DNA of 64,000 nucleotides, from positions 252,426 to 316,425 of the forward strand of contig CAJTUM010000001.1 of assembly GCA_910579575.1 (NCBI GenBank), in the 5' to 3' direction. Within the stretch, counting starts at the first letter, position 1. Each line of letters begins with the position of its first letter. A program made the translations under genes and the position numbers. Under the pieces are notes generated by a model, which had not been told where the DNA came from, searched no databases, and saw only the letters and a program-made list of their open reading frames with translations. Source of the stretch: an uncultured Eubacteriales bacterium (GTDB taxonomy: Bacteria; Bacillota; Clostridia; Oscillospirales; Butyricicoccaceae). Positions 57,260-64,000 of this stretch are shown one piece after another.

Positions 57260-57976
57260 ATGCGGACAATTATTTGGTTCATCTATTTCTGGCTTTATAT
57301 GCTGGCAGTGCTGCCCAAGCTGCGCAAGTGCAAAAGGCTGACGGCCCAGGGGAACATTCAGGCCAGCGACGCCATTATGGAGGTAGAAGTGCGCAAATGG
57401 GCCCGGCGGCTGCTGAAATTGGCCGGAGTCAAGCTGGAGATTTCCGGTCTGGAGCAGATTCCCCAGGGGCCGGCAGTCTATGTGGGCAACCACCAGGGCA
57501 ATTTTGATATTCCGCTGATGCTGGGCTACCTGCCCAAGCCCTGCGGCGTTTTGGCCAAGGAGGAGCTGGCCAGCCTGCCCTTTATCCGCAGCTGGATGGA
57601 GCTGCTGCACTGCGTTTTTGTGGATAGGGACAACCCCCGCCAGGCGGTGACGGCCATCAACCAGGCGGCGGACCTGCTGCGCCAGGGCTACAGTATGCTG
57701 ATTTTTCCCGAGGGCACTCGTAGCCGGGGCAGTCAGATGGGGGAATTTAAGGGCGGCGCTTTTAAGGCGGCTTCCAAAACAGGGGTTCCTATCGTGCCTC
57801 TGTGCATCGAAGGCTCTTATAAAATTATGGAAGCAAACGGCTTTTGGATCAAGCCGGCGCAGGTGAAAATCAAGATTTTGCCCCCTGTGCAGACCAAAGA
57901 CCTGGATAAAGAGGCCATGCGTCAGCTGGAGCAAACCCTCCGCCAAACCATTGAGCAAGAAAAAGCAAAGCTATAG
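57260..57976 (+). CDS. plsC: 1-acyl-sn-glycerol-3-phosphate acyltransferase
   Basis: 238 residues from ATG 57260, preceded by GAAAGGGG. N-terminal membrane helix (TIIWFIYFWLYMLAVLP), acyltransferase motif I VGNHQGNFDIP (HX4D), motif II FVDRDNPRQA, motif III LIFPEGTRSRGSQM and motif IV VPIVPLCIEGSYK. It acylates lysophosphatidic acid to phosphatidic acid at the membrane. Own promoter; the next small gene follows after 41 bases. Confidence 0.93.
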   Translation: MRTIIWFIYFWLYMLAVLPKLRKCKRLTAQGNIQASDAIMEVEVRKWARRLLKLAGVKLEISGLEQIPQGPAVYVGNHQGNFDIPLMLGYLPKPCGVLAKEELASLPFIRSWMELLHCVFVDRDNPRQAVTAINQAADLLRQGYSMLIFPEGTRSRGSQMGEFKGGAFKAASKTGVPIVPLCIEGSYKIMEANGFWIKPAQVKIKILPPVQTKDLDKEAMRQLEQTLRQTIEQEKAKL

Positions 57977-58017
57977 AAAAGAAAAACAGGCCGACGAGCG
58001 GAAAGGGACGATGAATT

Positions 58018-58383
58018 ATGGCGCGCGACGTTGTATTTGAGGATATGGAAGAGCAGGCGTATTACACTTTGGAAAATCAGGGCGGTTCCACAAGGGAAGT
58101 AGACGAAGCGGCGCTGGAAGACTATTTGGAGCAGATGTTTGACGACCCAAATCAGTTTATCATCCTGACGCCGCCCGCGGCCCAAAGCGGCGTCCGGTAT
58201 ATCCAGGCTCGGCGGCAGAGCGGCGGGCAGATCGAAGCGGAGATCGCCCTGCAAGCGGAGGGCGGCCTGCGGCTTTACTACAAAATGGTTTCGCCGCGCG
58301 AATGTCGCCGGCTCTTTTTTGATTATTTGGACAATGTCTTCCGCCCGGACTTGGCGGAATATCAGCTGGTGGAATTTCGGTAA
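58018..58383 (+). CDS. Small acidic hypothetical protein
   Basis: 121 residues, strongly acidic N-terminal half (VVFEDMEEQAYYTLENQGG, EAALEDYLEQMFDDPNQF) then FIILTPPAAQSGVRYIQAR, beta-rich IEAEIALQAEGGLRLYYKM and CRRLFFDYLDNVF. GAAAGGGACG precedes the ATG. Soluble, no family recognised. Probably co-transcribed with plsC. A GC-rich hairpin and T-run follow (58410-58448). Confidence 0.65.
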   Translation: MARDVVFEDMEEQAYYTLENQGGSTREVDEAALEDYLEQMFDDPNQFIILTPPAAQSGVRYIQARRQSGGQIEAEIALQAEGGLRLYYKMVSPRECRRLFFDYLDNVFRPDLAEYQLVEFR

Positions 58384-58407
58384 AAAACAGAGAAAAACCC
58401 TTCAATC

Positions 58408-58448
58408 CCCCCGTTTCTCTCGCCAAGAGAGGCGGGGATTTTTTTGCT
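58408..58448 (+). terminator. Terminator after the small acidic protein gene
   Basis: AATCCCC ... GGGGATT arms enclosing a CTCTC/GAGAG inner stem, followed by TTTTTTG. Confidence 0.75.
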
Positions 58449-58506
58449 TGAGCATAGCCGCGGGCGCCAGCGCATAAAGATAAGACGCTAAAAGGGGGCT
58501 GTGACA

Positions 58507-59442
58507 ATGAAACAACAAAGAGTCATATGGGGGAGAAAAGGAAAAGGGCTAGCGGCCCTTTGCTGCGCCGCGCTTTTGCTGCTGGGGAGCCTGGCCGCCT
58601 GGCGGACGGCGCCGGCCCCGTCTGCCGCCGCGGCTGTCTCCACAGAGGCAGAGGGGGCGGAGCTGCCGGTGATTATGTATCACCATGTGCTGGGGGAAGA
58701 CAGCAGCCTGCTGGGGGATTATGTGATATCCGTTTCTGAATTTGAGAGCGACCTGGCCTGGCTGAAGGCCGCAGGATACCAGACGGTTTCCGCCCAGCAG
58801 CTGATAGACTATACCCAGGGACAGGGGGAGCTGCCGGAGCGGCCGGTGCTGCTCACCTTTGACGACGGTTATGAGAGCTTTTACGCCAACGCCTACCCTC
58901 TGCTGGAACAATACCAGATGAAAGCGGTAGTCAGCGTCATTGGCCGGTATTCCGATTTGTATTCCCAGCCCGACGTGGTGAAGCATCTGAACTATTCCCA
59001 TTTGAACTGGCGGCAGGTTCGGGAGCTGAGCCAATCGGAACTGGTGGAAGTGGGCAGCCACAGCCAAGATATGCACGACGCCGCCGGCAAGGAGAGCCGG
59101 GCCGGCGCAAAGCGGCGAAAAGGAGAGGACCCAGAGCAATACCGGGCCGTCTTCCGGCAGGACGCAGAAATTGCGGAGGAGAAAATCCAGCAGGCGACGG
59201 GACAAAAGCCCACGGTTTACGCCTATCCGTTTGGATACTATACCCAGGAAAGCGAAGATATTCTAAAGGAGATGGGCTACCAGATAACGTTGAGCTGCGA
59301 ATCCCGCGTGAATACCATTCGACGGGATCCAGAGTGCCTCTATCTATTGGGTCGATTCAACCGGCCCCACGGTCAGCGGGCCGAGGATTTTTTCTCGAAT
59401 ATTTGTCTGAATCGGGCGCAGTTGGGCCAGAATCTGGCGTAA
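58507..59442 (+). CDS. Polysaccharide deacetylase family protein
   Basis: 311 residues from ATG 58507 (GGGGG 8 bases upstream; GTG 58501 is an alternative). Signal or anchor helix (LAALCCAALLLLGSLAAW), then a carbohydrate esterase 4 domain: ELPVIMYHHVLGED, VLLTFDDGYESFY with catalytic Asp-Asp, EVGSHSQDMHD metal histidines, and PFGYYTQESEDIL. An insert of about 40 charged residues (AGAKRRKGEDPEQYR) precedes the last third. Extracytoplasmic deacetylase of wall polysaccharide or peptidoglycan. Confidence 0.9.
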   Translation: MKQQRVIWGRKGKGLAALCCAALLLLGSLAAWRTAPAPSAAAAVSTEAEGAELPVIMYHHVLGEDSSLLGDYVISVSEFESDLAWLKAAGYQTVSAQQLIDYTQGQGELPERPVLLTFDDGYESFYANAYPLLEQYQMKAVVSVIGRYSDLYSQPDVVKHLNYSHLNWRQVRELSQSELVEVGSHSQDMHDAAGKESRAGAKRRKGEDPEQYRAVFRQDAEIAEEKIQQATGQKPTVYAYPFGYYTQESEDILKEMGYQITLSCESRVNTIRRDPECLYLLGRFNRPHGQRAEDFFSNICLNRAQLGQNLA

Positions 59443-59449
59443 ATAAGGA

Positions 59450-59477
59450 AACCAGGCCATGTCGGCCTGGTTTTTTG
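59450..59477 (+). terminator. Terminator after the deacetylase gene
   Basis: Stem AAACCAGGCC / GGCCTGGTTT with an ATGTC loop followed by TTTTG. Confidence 0.9.
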
Positions 59478-59586
59478 TTGGGTCCCTTTGCGGCGCGGAG
59501 CAGCTGGTTTTTTTAACCCTTCCCTTTACCAAAACAGCGAGGGAAACCCAAGGATTTTCAGGAAAAACACAGAACAGCAAGAGGAT

Positions 59587-59614
59587 TTGACAAGGACGGC
59601 AGGGGGCGTATAAT
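59587..59614 (+). promoter_or_regulatory. Promoter of the phosphoribosyltransferase gene
   Basis: -35 TTGACA (59587-59592), 16-base spacer, -10 TATAAT (59609-59614). Near-consensus. Confidence 0.8.
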
Positions 59615-59673
59615 GAAGAGGGGATTTTCCCCGGAACGGCAAAGAGAATGAACGGAAAAAGAGGATGTTGTGT

Positions 59674-60231
59674 ATGAATCGCTATCCCATTACCGTGGCG
59701 GGGCTGAAACGCAGCCTGCCTATCTGCCCAGTCAACGAAACCCTTTCCATCGGCGCTTTTGTGATTTTTGGGGACGCGCCGCTGACCCAGGCCTGCGCCG
59801 CCGCCCTGCTGGAAAAGGCGCCCGATTACGATTATTTGCTCACTGCCGAGGCCAAGGGCATTCCCCTGGCCCATGAAATGGCTCGCCAGCGGGGAGACGA
59901 CCATTATTTTGTGGCGCGCAAAAAGCCCAAGCTCTATATGACGGAGGTCTTTCATGTAAACGTCCGTTCCATTACGACCCAGGGCGAGCAAAACCTCTAT
60001 CTGGACGCCGCCGACGCCCGGATGATGCGGGGCAAGCGGATTTTGCTGGTGGACGACGTGATCTCCACCGGCGAATCGTTGGCCGCTATTGAGGAGCTGG
60101 CTCGCCAGGCCGGCGGCCATATTTGCGGCAAAATGGCCATTTTGGCCGAGGGCGACGCCCAGAAGCGGCAGGATATTATTTATCTGGAAAAGCTGCCCCT
60201 GTTTCATCCAGACGGCGCTGTGAAAACATGA
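59674..60231 (+). CDS. Phosphoribosyltransferase (adenine phosphoribosyltransferase-like)
   Basis: 185 residues from ATG 59674 (AAGAGG upstream; ATG 59665 is also possible). Type I PRTase with the PRPP-binding loop RILLVDDVISTGESLAAIEEL, and DYLLTAEAKGIPLAHEMARQ as the PPi/base region, similar to adenine or xanthine PRTases. The N-terminal GLKRSLPICPVNETLSIGAF is unusual for Apt and common in an uncharacterised group. Probably purine salvage or a related regulatory protein. Single-gene transcript. Confidence 0.82.
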   Translation: MNRYPITVAGLKRSLPICPVNETLSIGAFVIFGDAPLTQACAAALLEKAPDYDYLLTAEAKGIPLAHEMARQRGDDHYFVARKKPKLYMTEVFHVNVRSITTQGEQNLYLDAADARMMRGKRILLVDDVISTGESLAAIEELARQAGGHICGKMAILAEGDAQKRQDIIYLEKLPLFHPDGAVKT

Positions 60232-60317
60232 GAAACGGCCGCCGCGCAAAACCAGGACGCGGGTTGCGCTGGCGTGGGGGACGGCAGTCTATTTTAATCT
60301 ATTAAAAGCCGTTTTCT

Positions 60318-60340
60318 CCACCACATAGTTGTGGTATAAT
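60318..60340 (+). promoter_or_regulatory. -10 box with overlapping CCACA-TGTGG dyad
   Basis: TATAAT (60335-60340) is directly preceded by CCACA-TAGT-TGTGG (60321-60334). Probably the promoter and an operator for the aldo/keto reductase operon; the -35 is not clear. Confidence 0.45.
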
Positions 60341-60360
60341 GTCAGTAAGACATAGTCGTT

Positions 60361-60433
60361 AGGAACCCGCGACAGCGGAGCGCCGGGAATCTGGCGAAAG
60401 GATTTGCGGGCGTTCATTTCCCGGAAATCCAAC
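60361..60433 (-). repeat. Dispersed intergenic element, copy C
   Basis: Read on the minus strand it begins TTGGATTTCCGGGAAATGAA and keeps CCCG-AAATC, TTCGCC and CGCGGGTTCC in the same order as copy A at 9088-9159. It lies in the leader of the aldo/keto reductase operon. Confidence 0.55.
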
Positions 60434-60500
60434 CAATCAGAAGGGCCCTCGCAAAACCGCTTAAGGCTTGCGGGGCAGAACAAAAGGAGCGGAGATACTT

Positions 60501-61529
60501 ATGAAAATGAAAAAACTGGGCCGCACTGGCTTGATGGTTACCGAAAATTCTTTTGGCGCGCTGCCCATTCAGCGCATCGACGTCCAGAGCGCCGTGGAGC
60601 TGCTGCATATGGCGTATGACGCGGGAATCAATTACTATGACACCGCTCGGGCCTATACGGACAGCGAAGAAAAGCTGGGCAAGGCGTTTCATGACCGGCG
60701 GAGCTCCATTGTCATTTCCACCAAGAGCATGGGGCAGACGGGCAAGCAGGTGCTGGAAGACCTGGACAAGAGCCTGCAAATGCTTCAGACGGATTATGTG
60801 GATATCCTCCAGCTGCACAATATCAAGGCTCTGCCCGACGCAGAGGATCCAGAGGGGATTCATCAGGCGCTGGAGACCGCCCGCAAGGCGGGCAAGTGCC
60901 GGTTTATCGGCGTCACCTCCCACCGGCGGGACGTGGCGGAGGCCGCCGCCAAAACGGGGCTTTATGACACCGTGCAATTCCCGGTTTCCCATGTTTCTCC
61001 CCAGGAGGATGTGGATCTGGTGAAGCTGTGCGGCGATTTGGACGTGGGCTTTATCGCCATGAAGGGCCTTTCCGGCGGTCTGCTGACCAACGCCCGAGCG
61101 GCTTACGCCTTTTTCCAGCAGCTTCCCAACGCCGTTCCCATCTGGGGCGTGCAGAAAAAAGAGGAATTGCAGGATTTCCTGGATTGCGCCAGCCAAGGCG
61201 TGACCATGACGCCGGAACTGCAGGCGGAGATCGAGAAGGATCGAAAAGAGCTGGCAGGCAATTTCTGCCGGGGCTGCGGCTACTGTATGCCCTGCCGGGA
61301 GGGAATCCAGATCAATACCATCGCCCGGCTGCCTCAGCTGCTGCGCCGCTCTCCCTGGCAGGGCTACATGACGGAGGAATGGGCCGCCGAGATGGCCAAA
61401 GTGGAAAACTGCCGCCGCTGCGGCGCCTGCGAGAGCAAATGCCCCTACGGCCTGAAATGCACCCAGCTGCTGCGGGAAAGCTTGGAGGACTGGAAGCAAT
61501 TCCGCAAGGAAAAAGGCTATGCCGACTGA
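60501..61529 (+). CDS. Aldo/keto reductase with C-terminal 4Fe-4S domain
   Basis: 342 residues from ATG 60501, preceded by AAAAGGAGCGGAG. The (beta/alpha)8 aldo/keto reductase domain shows the tetrad region GINYYDTARAYTDSEEKLG (Asp, Tyr), ISTKSMG (Lys) and LQLHN (His). After about residue 245 come two iron-sulfur clusters: CRGCGYCMPC and CRRCGACESKCPYGL. This ferredoxin-fused group is typical of anaerobes; substrate unknown. It overlaps the next gene by 11 bases. Confidence 0.93.
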   Translation: MKMKKLGRTGLMVTENSFGALPIQRIDVQSAVELLHMAYDAGINYYDTARAYTDSEEKLGKAFHDRRSSIVISTKSMGQTGKQVLEDLDKSLQMLQTDYVDILQLHNIKALPDAEDPEGIHQALETARKAGKCRFIGVTSHRRDVAEAAAKTGLYDTVQFPVSHVSPQEDVDLVKLCGDLDVGFIAMKGLSGGLLTNARAAYAFFQQLPNAVPIWGVQKKEELQDFLDCASQGVTMTPELQAEIEKDRKELAGNFCRGCGYCMPCREGIQINTIARLPQLLRRSPWQGYMTEEWAAEMAKVENCRRCGACESKCPYGLKCTQLLRESLEDWKQFRKEKGYAD

Positions 61530-62178
61530 TACCCGGTCGCCGGAAACCGGCGAAAGCCGCCGGGACCGGACTCCCCGCCGGTTCTGGCGAGGGCTGGTCT
61601 CTCTGGCCGCGCTGCTGCTGACGGTTTGTCTGTGCTTTGGCGCCGGCGCCTTGTGGGCCGCCTGGGACAAAGGAGCGCCGGAAATCACATCCGACCTGCT
61701 GACCAACCGCATACAGCAGGCCCAGGAGTTGGTCACGGTGAAATATTTTTACACCAATATGGGAAAATTTGAAGAGGACTCCAATTTCTATGGCTGGCGC
61801 ATCCCTTTTTCCGGCAAGAGCTTTATCGTCTCTTACGACGGCAAAATTTCCGCCGGGGTGAACCTGAGCCGCGCTTCTGTGAAAAAAGAGGGCGGCCAAG
61901 TGGTGGTGACGCTGCCTCAACCGGAAATCCTCTCCCATGAAATCGACCAAAAGAGCCTGAAGGTCTATGATGAAAGCCGCAATATCTTCAACCAAATCAG
62001 CGTGGAGGATTACGCCCAGTTTTCGGTGGACCAGCAGGAGGCCATGGAGCAAAAGGCCGTGGAAGGCGGTTTGTTGGAGGAGGCCAAGGGAGCGGCGGAG
62101 CGGGCGCTCACCGGCCTGCTGACTGCCCTGGAACAGGAAGAGGAAAGCTGGCAGATCGTCTTTGACTATCTGCCCTGA
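61519..62178 (+). CDS. DUF4230 family membrane-anchored protein
   Basis: 219 residues. Basic N-terminus, one membrane helix (LVSLAALLLTVCLCFGAGALWAAW), then the DUF4230 domain: LLTNRIQQAQELVTVKYFYTN, GKSFIVSYDGKISAGVNLS, VVVTLPQPEILSHEID and the C-terminal helix region. Function unknown. Its ATG lies inside the end of the aldo/keto reductase gene (11-base overlap), so translation is coupled. Confidence 0.85.
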   Translation: MPTDTRSPETGESRRDRTPRRFWRGLVSLAALLLTVCLCFGAGALWAAWDKGAPEITSDLLTNRIQQAQELVTVKYFYTNMGKFEEDSNFYGWRIPFSGKSFIVSYDGKISAGVNLSRASVKKEGGQVVVTLPQPEILSHEIDQKSLKVYDESRNIFNQISVEDYAQFSVDQQEAMEQKAVEGGLLEEAKGAAERALTGLLTALEQEEESWQIVFDYLP

Positions 62179-62201
62179 AAAAGGAAAGAAGGAGGGCGTT
62201 T

Positions 62202-62894
62202 GTGCGCATTGCGGTAAACGGAACCGAGCTTTATTATCGAGCGCTGGGTCAGGGAAGGCCGTTGATTTTGCTTCATGGGAACGGCGAAAGCGGACGGATT
62301 TTTGATCAGATTGTGGGCCCCTTAGCCCGAGATTACCGGGTTTATGCCGTGGACAGCCGAGGGCATGGCCAGAGCAGCCGAGGCGTCCCGGTGGATTATC
62401 GGCTGATGACTCAGGATATCGCTCAGTTGATTGAGGAGCTGGATTTGGAAAAACCGGCTCTTTATGGGTTCAGCGACGGCGGCATTGTGGGTTTAATGCT
62501 GGCCAGTCAATACCCGGATTTGTTGTCCTGCCTGGCGGTCAGCGGCGCCAACGCCAACCCGCAGGGCCTGCGGGCCCGATGGCAGCTGGCCTATGGGGTC
62601 CGGGCCGCTTTCGACCCAGACCCCTTAGCGCAGATGCTGGCCCGGGGGCCTCATATTACAAAGCAAGAGCTGGGCCGCATTCAGATTCCTGTTTTGGCGA
62701 CGGCAGGGCAATACGACGCGGTGCGGGAGCAGCACACCCGCTGGCTGGCCCAGGCCATCCCCGGCGCCCAGCTGGCCGTGGTCCCTGGCGCCACCCATAG
62801 CAGCTATATTGTCCACAGCAAAGCGATTTATGGTTATCTAAGGGATTTTTTGGCGGAATGTCTGCAAACCGCCGAGGGAGGAGACGAAGCATGA
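62202..62894 (+). CDS. Alpha/beta hydrolase
   Basis: 230 residues from GTG 62202, preceded by AAGGAGGGC. Typical fold: oxyanion strand ILLHGNGESGRIF, VYAVDSRGHGQSS, nucleophile elbow LYGFSDGGIVG (Ser), acid TAGQYDAVRE (Asp) and GATHSSYIVHS (His). General esterase or lipase family; substrate not predictable. Its stop overlaps the start of the arginase-like gene (ATGA). Confidence 0.9.
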   Translation: MRIAVNGTELYYRALGQGRPLILLHGNGESGRIFDQIVGPLARDYRVYAVDSRGHGQSSRGVPVDYRLMTQDIAQLIEELDLEKPALYGFSDGGIVGLMLASQYPDLLSCLAVSGANANPQGLRARWQLAYGVRAAFDPDPLAQMLARGPHITKQELGRIQIPVLATAGQYDAVREQHTRWLAQAIPGAQLAVVPGATHSSYIVHSKAIYGYLRDFLAECLQTAEGGDEA

Positions 62895-63811
62895 AAAGAC
62901 TGGCCGGTTTGACCGTTGTGGAGTGCCCCTATTGTTACGCTCAGTGGGCGGCGGAAATCCGCCAAGGAGAGACGGTTTTCCGTTCTTCAATCCGGCAGTG
63001 CGTTCACCCCCAGGCGGCGGATTTTTACCGGAGTCAGAAGGTTTACCAAAAGGCAGGCCTTCCAACGGAGTTCCTTTGGATTAATTATTCGGATTGGAAC
63101 CAGTATCCGCCTCACGAGGGGCTGACCCGGGCCTTCGCCCAGGCCGTCCGCCAGGGGGTGGAAAAGGGAAACGGCGTGTTGCTGGCCGGGGGTTACTGCA
63201 ATTACGCCCCCGCGGTATTGGGCGGCATGGCCCAGGCGCTGGGGCCGGAAAAGCGGCTGGGCCTGGTCTGGATGGACGCCCATGCGGACAACCGCATTTT
63301 AGAAAAGCAAAACGGCCCGCTACGGCTGGTGTCTGTGCCTATGGCGGTGTTGGCGGGCCAGACGATGCCGGAATTTCGCCGCCAGATCTGCGGCTTGGAG
63401 CGGCCGATAGACGGTAGGGACATTCTGGCAAGCGATATCCGCATCATGGACGAAAGCTGCGCTCAAAACTTGATTGACGCCGGCGTCCGGCGGTTGGACG
63501 CCAGCCAATTTGAACAAGAGGAAGTTTGGAGGCAGGCGGTAGAAGCGTTGGCCGGGCAGGTAGACGCGCTGTATCTTTCCATAGACGCGGATATTTTAAA
63601 GCCGGAGCGAATCCCAGGCTATGAAAAGGCTGTGCCCTATGGTCACGACTTAGAAACCGTGGCCCGGAATATCCGCATTGTGATGGAAACCGGAAAGGTT
63701 TGGGCGGTTTCCGCCTTTTGTTTTGATTTTGACAAGGGCGGCGAAGCGGACCGACAAAACCGCCAAAGCGGTCTGGCGCTGGTTTCCGCCGCCCTGGAAA
63801 GCTGGGTATAA
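62891..63811 (+). CDS. Divergent arginase/agmatinase (ureohydrolase) family protein
   Basis: 306 residues from ATG 62891 within the overlap ATGA. The ureohydrolase core is recognisable: VLLAGGYCNYAPAVLGGM where GGDHS is usual, LVWMDAHADNRI (metal DAHxD), and LYLSIDADILKPERIPGY (metal DxD). The first metal-binding His has been replaced (GGDH to GGYC), while the other five ligands remain. It may be a non-arginase hydrolase with a changed metal site or a weakly active form. Last gene of the aldo/keto reductase operon. Confidence 0.78.
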   Translation: MKRLAGLTVVECPYCYAQWAAEIRQGETVFRSSIRQCVHPQAADFYRSQKVYQKAGLPTEFLWINYSDWNQYPPHEGLTRAFAQAVRQGVEKGNGVLLAGGYCNYAPAVLGGMAQALGPEKRLGLVWMDAHADNRILEKQNGPLRLVSVPMAVLAGQTMPEFRRQICGLERPIDGRDILASDIRIMDESCAQNLIDAGVRRLDASQFEQEEVWRQAVEALAGQVDALYLSIDADILKPERIPGYEKAVPYGHDLETVARNIRIVMETGKVWAVSAFCFDFDKGGEADRQNRQSGLALVSAALESWV

Positions 63812-63918
63812 GGCGGGGTTGGGAATGGAACCCTTAAACTCCTCTTTGGCAAAGTCCCAATTCGACTTTGTGTTCCCGGTGAATCACAATGGGTAAATAT
63901 GTATAGGCCGGTATAAGA

Positions 63919-64000
63919 ATGAATGAGTTAATTAAAAACATTGATAAACTTCATACAACAGAAATGGGTGTAGAGCGGATAAAAAGGAACTGCCAAATTG
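63919..64000 (+). CDS. DUF3781 family protein, N-terminal part (truncated by window)
   Basis: ATG 63919 begins 27 residues that run off the right edge: NELIKNIDKLHTTEMGVERI followed by KRNC. The pattern IDKLHTTE-GVERIKRN matches the start of DUF3781 proteins, small cytoplasmic proteins of unknown function. The DNA here is AT-rich compared with the upstream operon. No strong ribosome site. Confidence 0.65.
   Translation, partial: MNELIKNIDKLHTTEMGVERIKRNCQI

Overview
The window looks like chromosomal DNA from an anaerobic, fermentative member of the Firmicutes (class Clostridia is my best guess; family not resolvable by eye). Reasons: strong Shine-Dalgarno sites (AGGAGG) before most genes, GC-rich coding (roughly high 50s percent, estimated by eye) with Gram-positive gene families (S-layer homology proteins, BlaI/BlaR1, VanRS-like and PhoBR-like pairs, PdaA, LtaS-like sulfatase), rubredoxin/rubrerythrin, and a complete B12-dependent glutamate mutase plus methylaspartate ammonia-lyase operon. 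No rRNA, tRNA, CRISPR array, complete insertion sequence or prophage was seen.
Layout. 1-6.5 kb: end of an unknown gene, an autoregulated BlaI/BlaR1 pair with a clear double-dyad operator, a decayed gene, a rubredoxin-rubrerythrin operon, then an AT-rich decaying island (C39-like protease with a nonsense codon in its signal peptide, a frameshifted membrane protein, an MFS fragment), GrpB and YfcE. 6.8-15.6 kb: three OmpR-type two-component systems in a row with an HtrA protease after the first, then DUF3842. 15.7 kb: a 30-residue holin-like toxin gene too short for usual ORF calling. 16-23 kb (minus strand): surface proteins (NPCBM/stalk protein, SLH-C39 protein) behind a cluster of TTGCAAGAA dyads, then an MFS-creatininase-D-aminoacylase operon behind a 17-nt palindrome. 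23-33.6 kb: MgtC, asparaginase, the glutamate-to-mesaconate operon (glmS-glmL-glmE-mal), and a second operon with a DUF5058-type membrane protein, a partner membrane protein and an AbgB-like amidohydrolase. 33.7-38.4 kb: LtaS-like protein, ProX, TadA and a second AT-rich island. 38.7-42.4 kb: three tandem M20 amidohydrolases. 42.8-50 kb: zinc phospholipase-like protein, a CofE-like ligase, an SLH protein and a polar amino acid ABC transporter. 50-64 kb: YwqG, phosphodiester glycosidase, two polysaccharide deacetylases, an L-2-hydroxyacid dehydrogenase, PlsC, a phosphoribosyltransferase and a four-gene overlapping operon (Fe-S aldo/keto reductase, DUF4230, alpha/beta hydrolase, arginase-like), ending in the start of a DUF3781 gene.
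Working together. Asparaginase, M20 amidohydrolases, D-aminoacylase, AbgB-like hydrolase and amino acid transporters could feed amino acids, especially glutamate, into the methylaspartate fermentation. That is inference from gene content; the later steps (mesaconase, citramalate lyase) are not in the window.
The most unusual signals are non-coding: a 63-bp tandem element (five copies at 54.1 kb, two diverged copies at 38.6 kb, one remnant at 9.2 kb) whose two hairpins sit at fixed positions and show paired, compensatory base changes between loci; a second dispersed intergenic element; and several strong operator-like dyads and direct repeats upstream of the amino acid and surface-protein operons.
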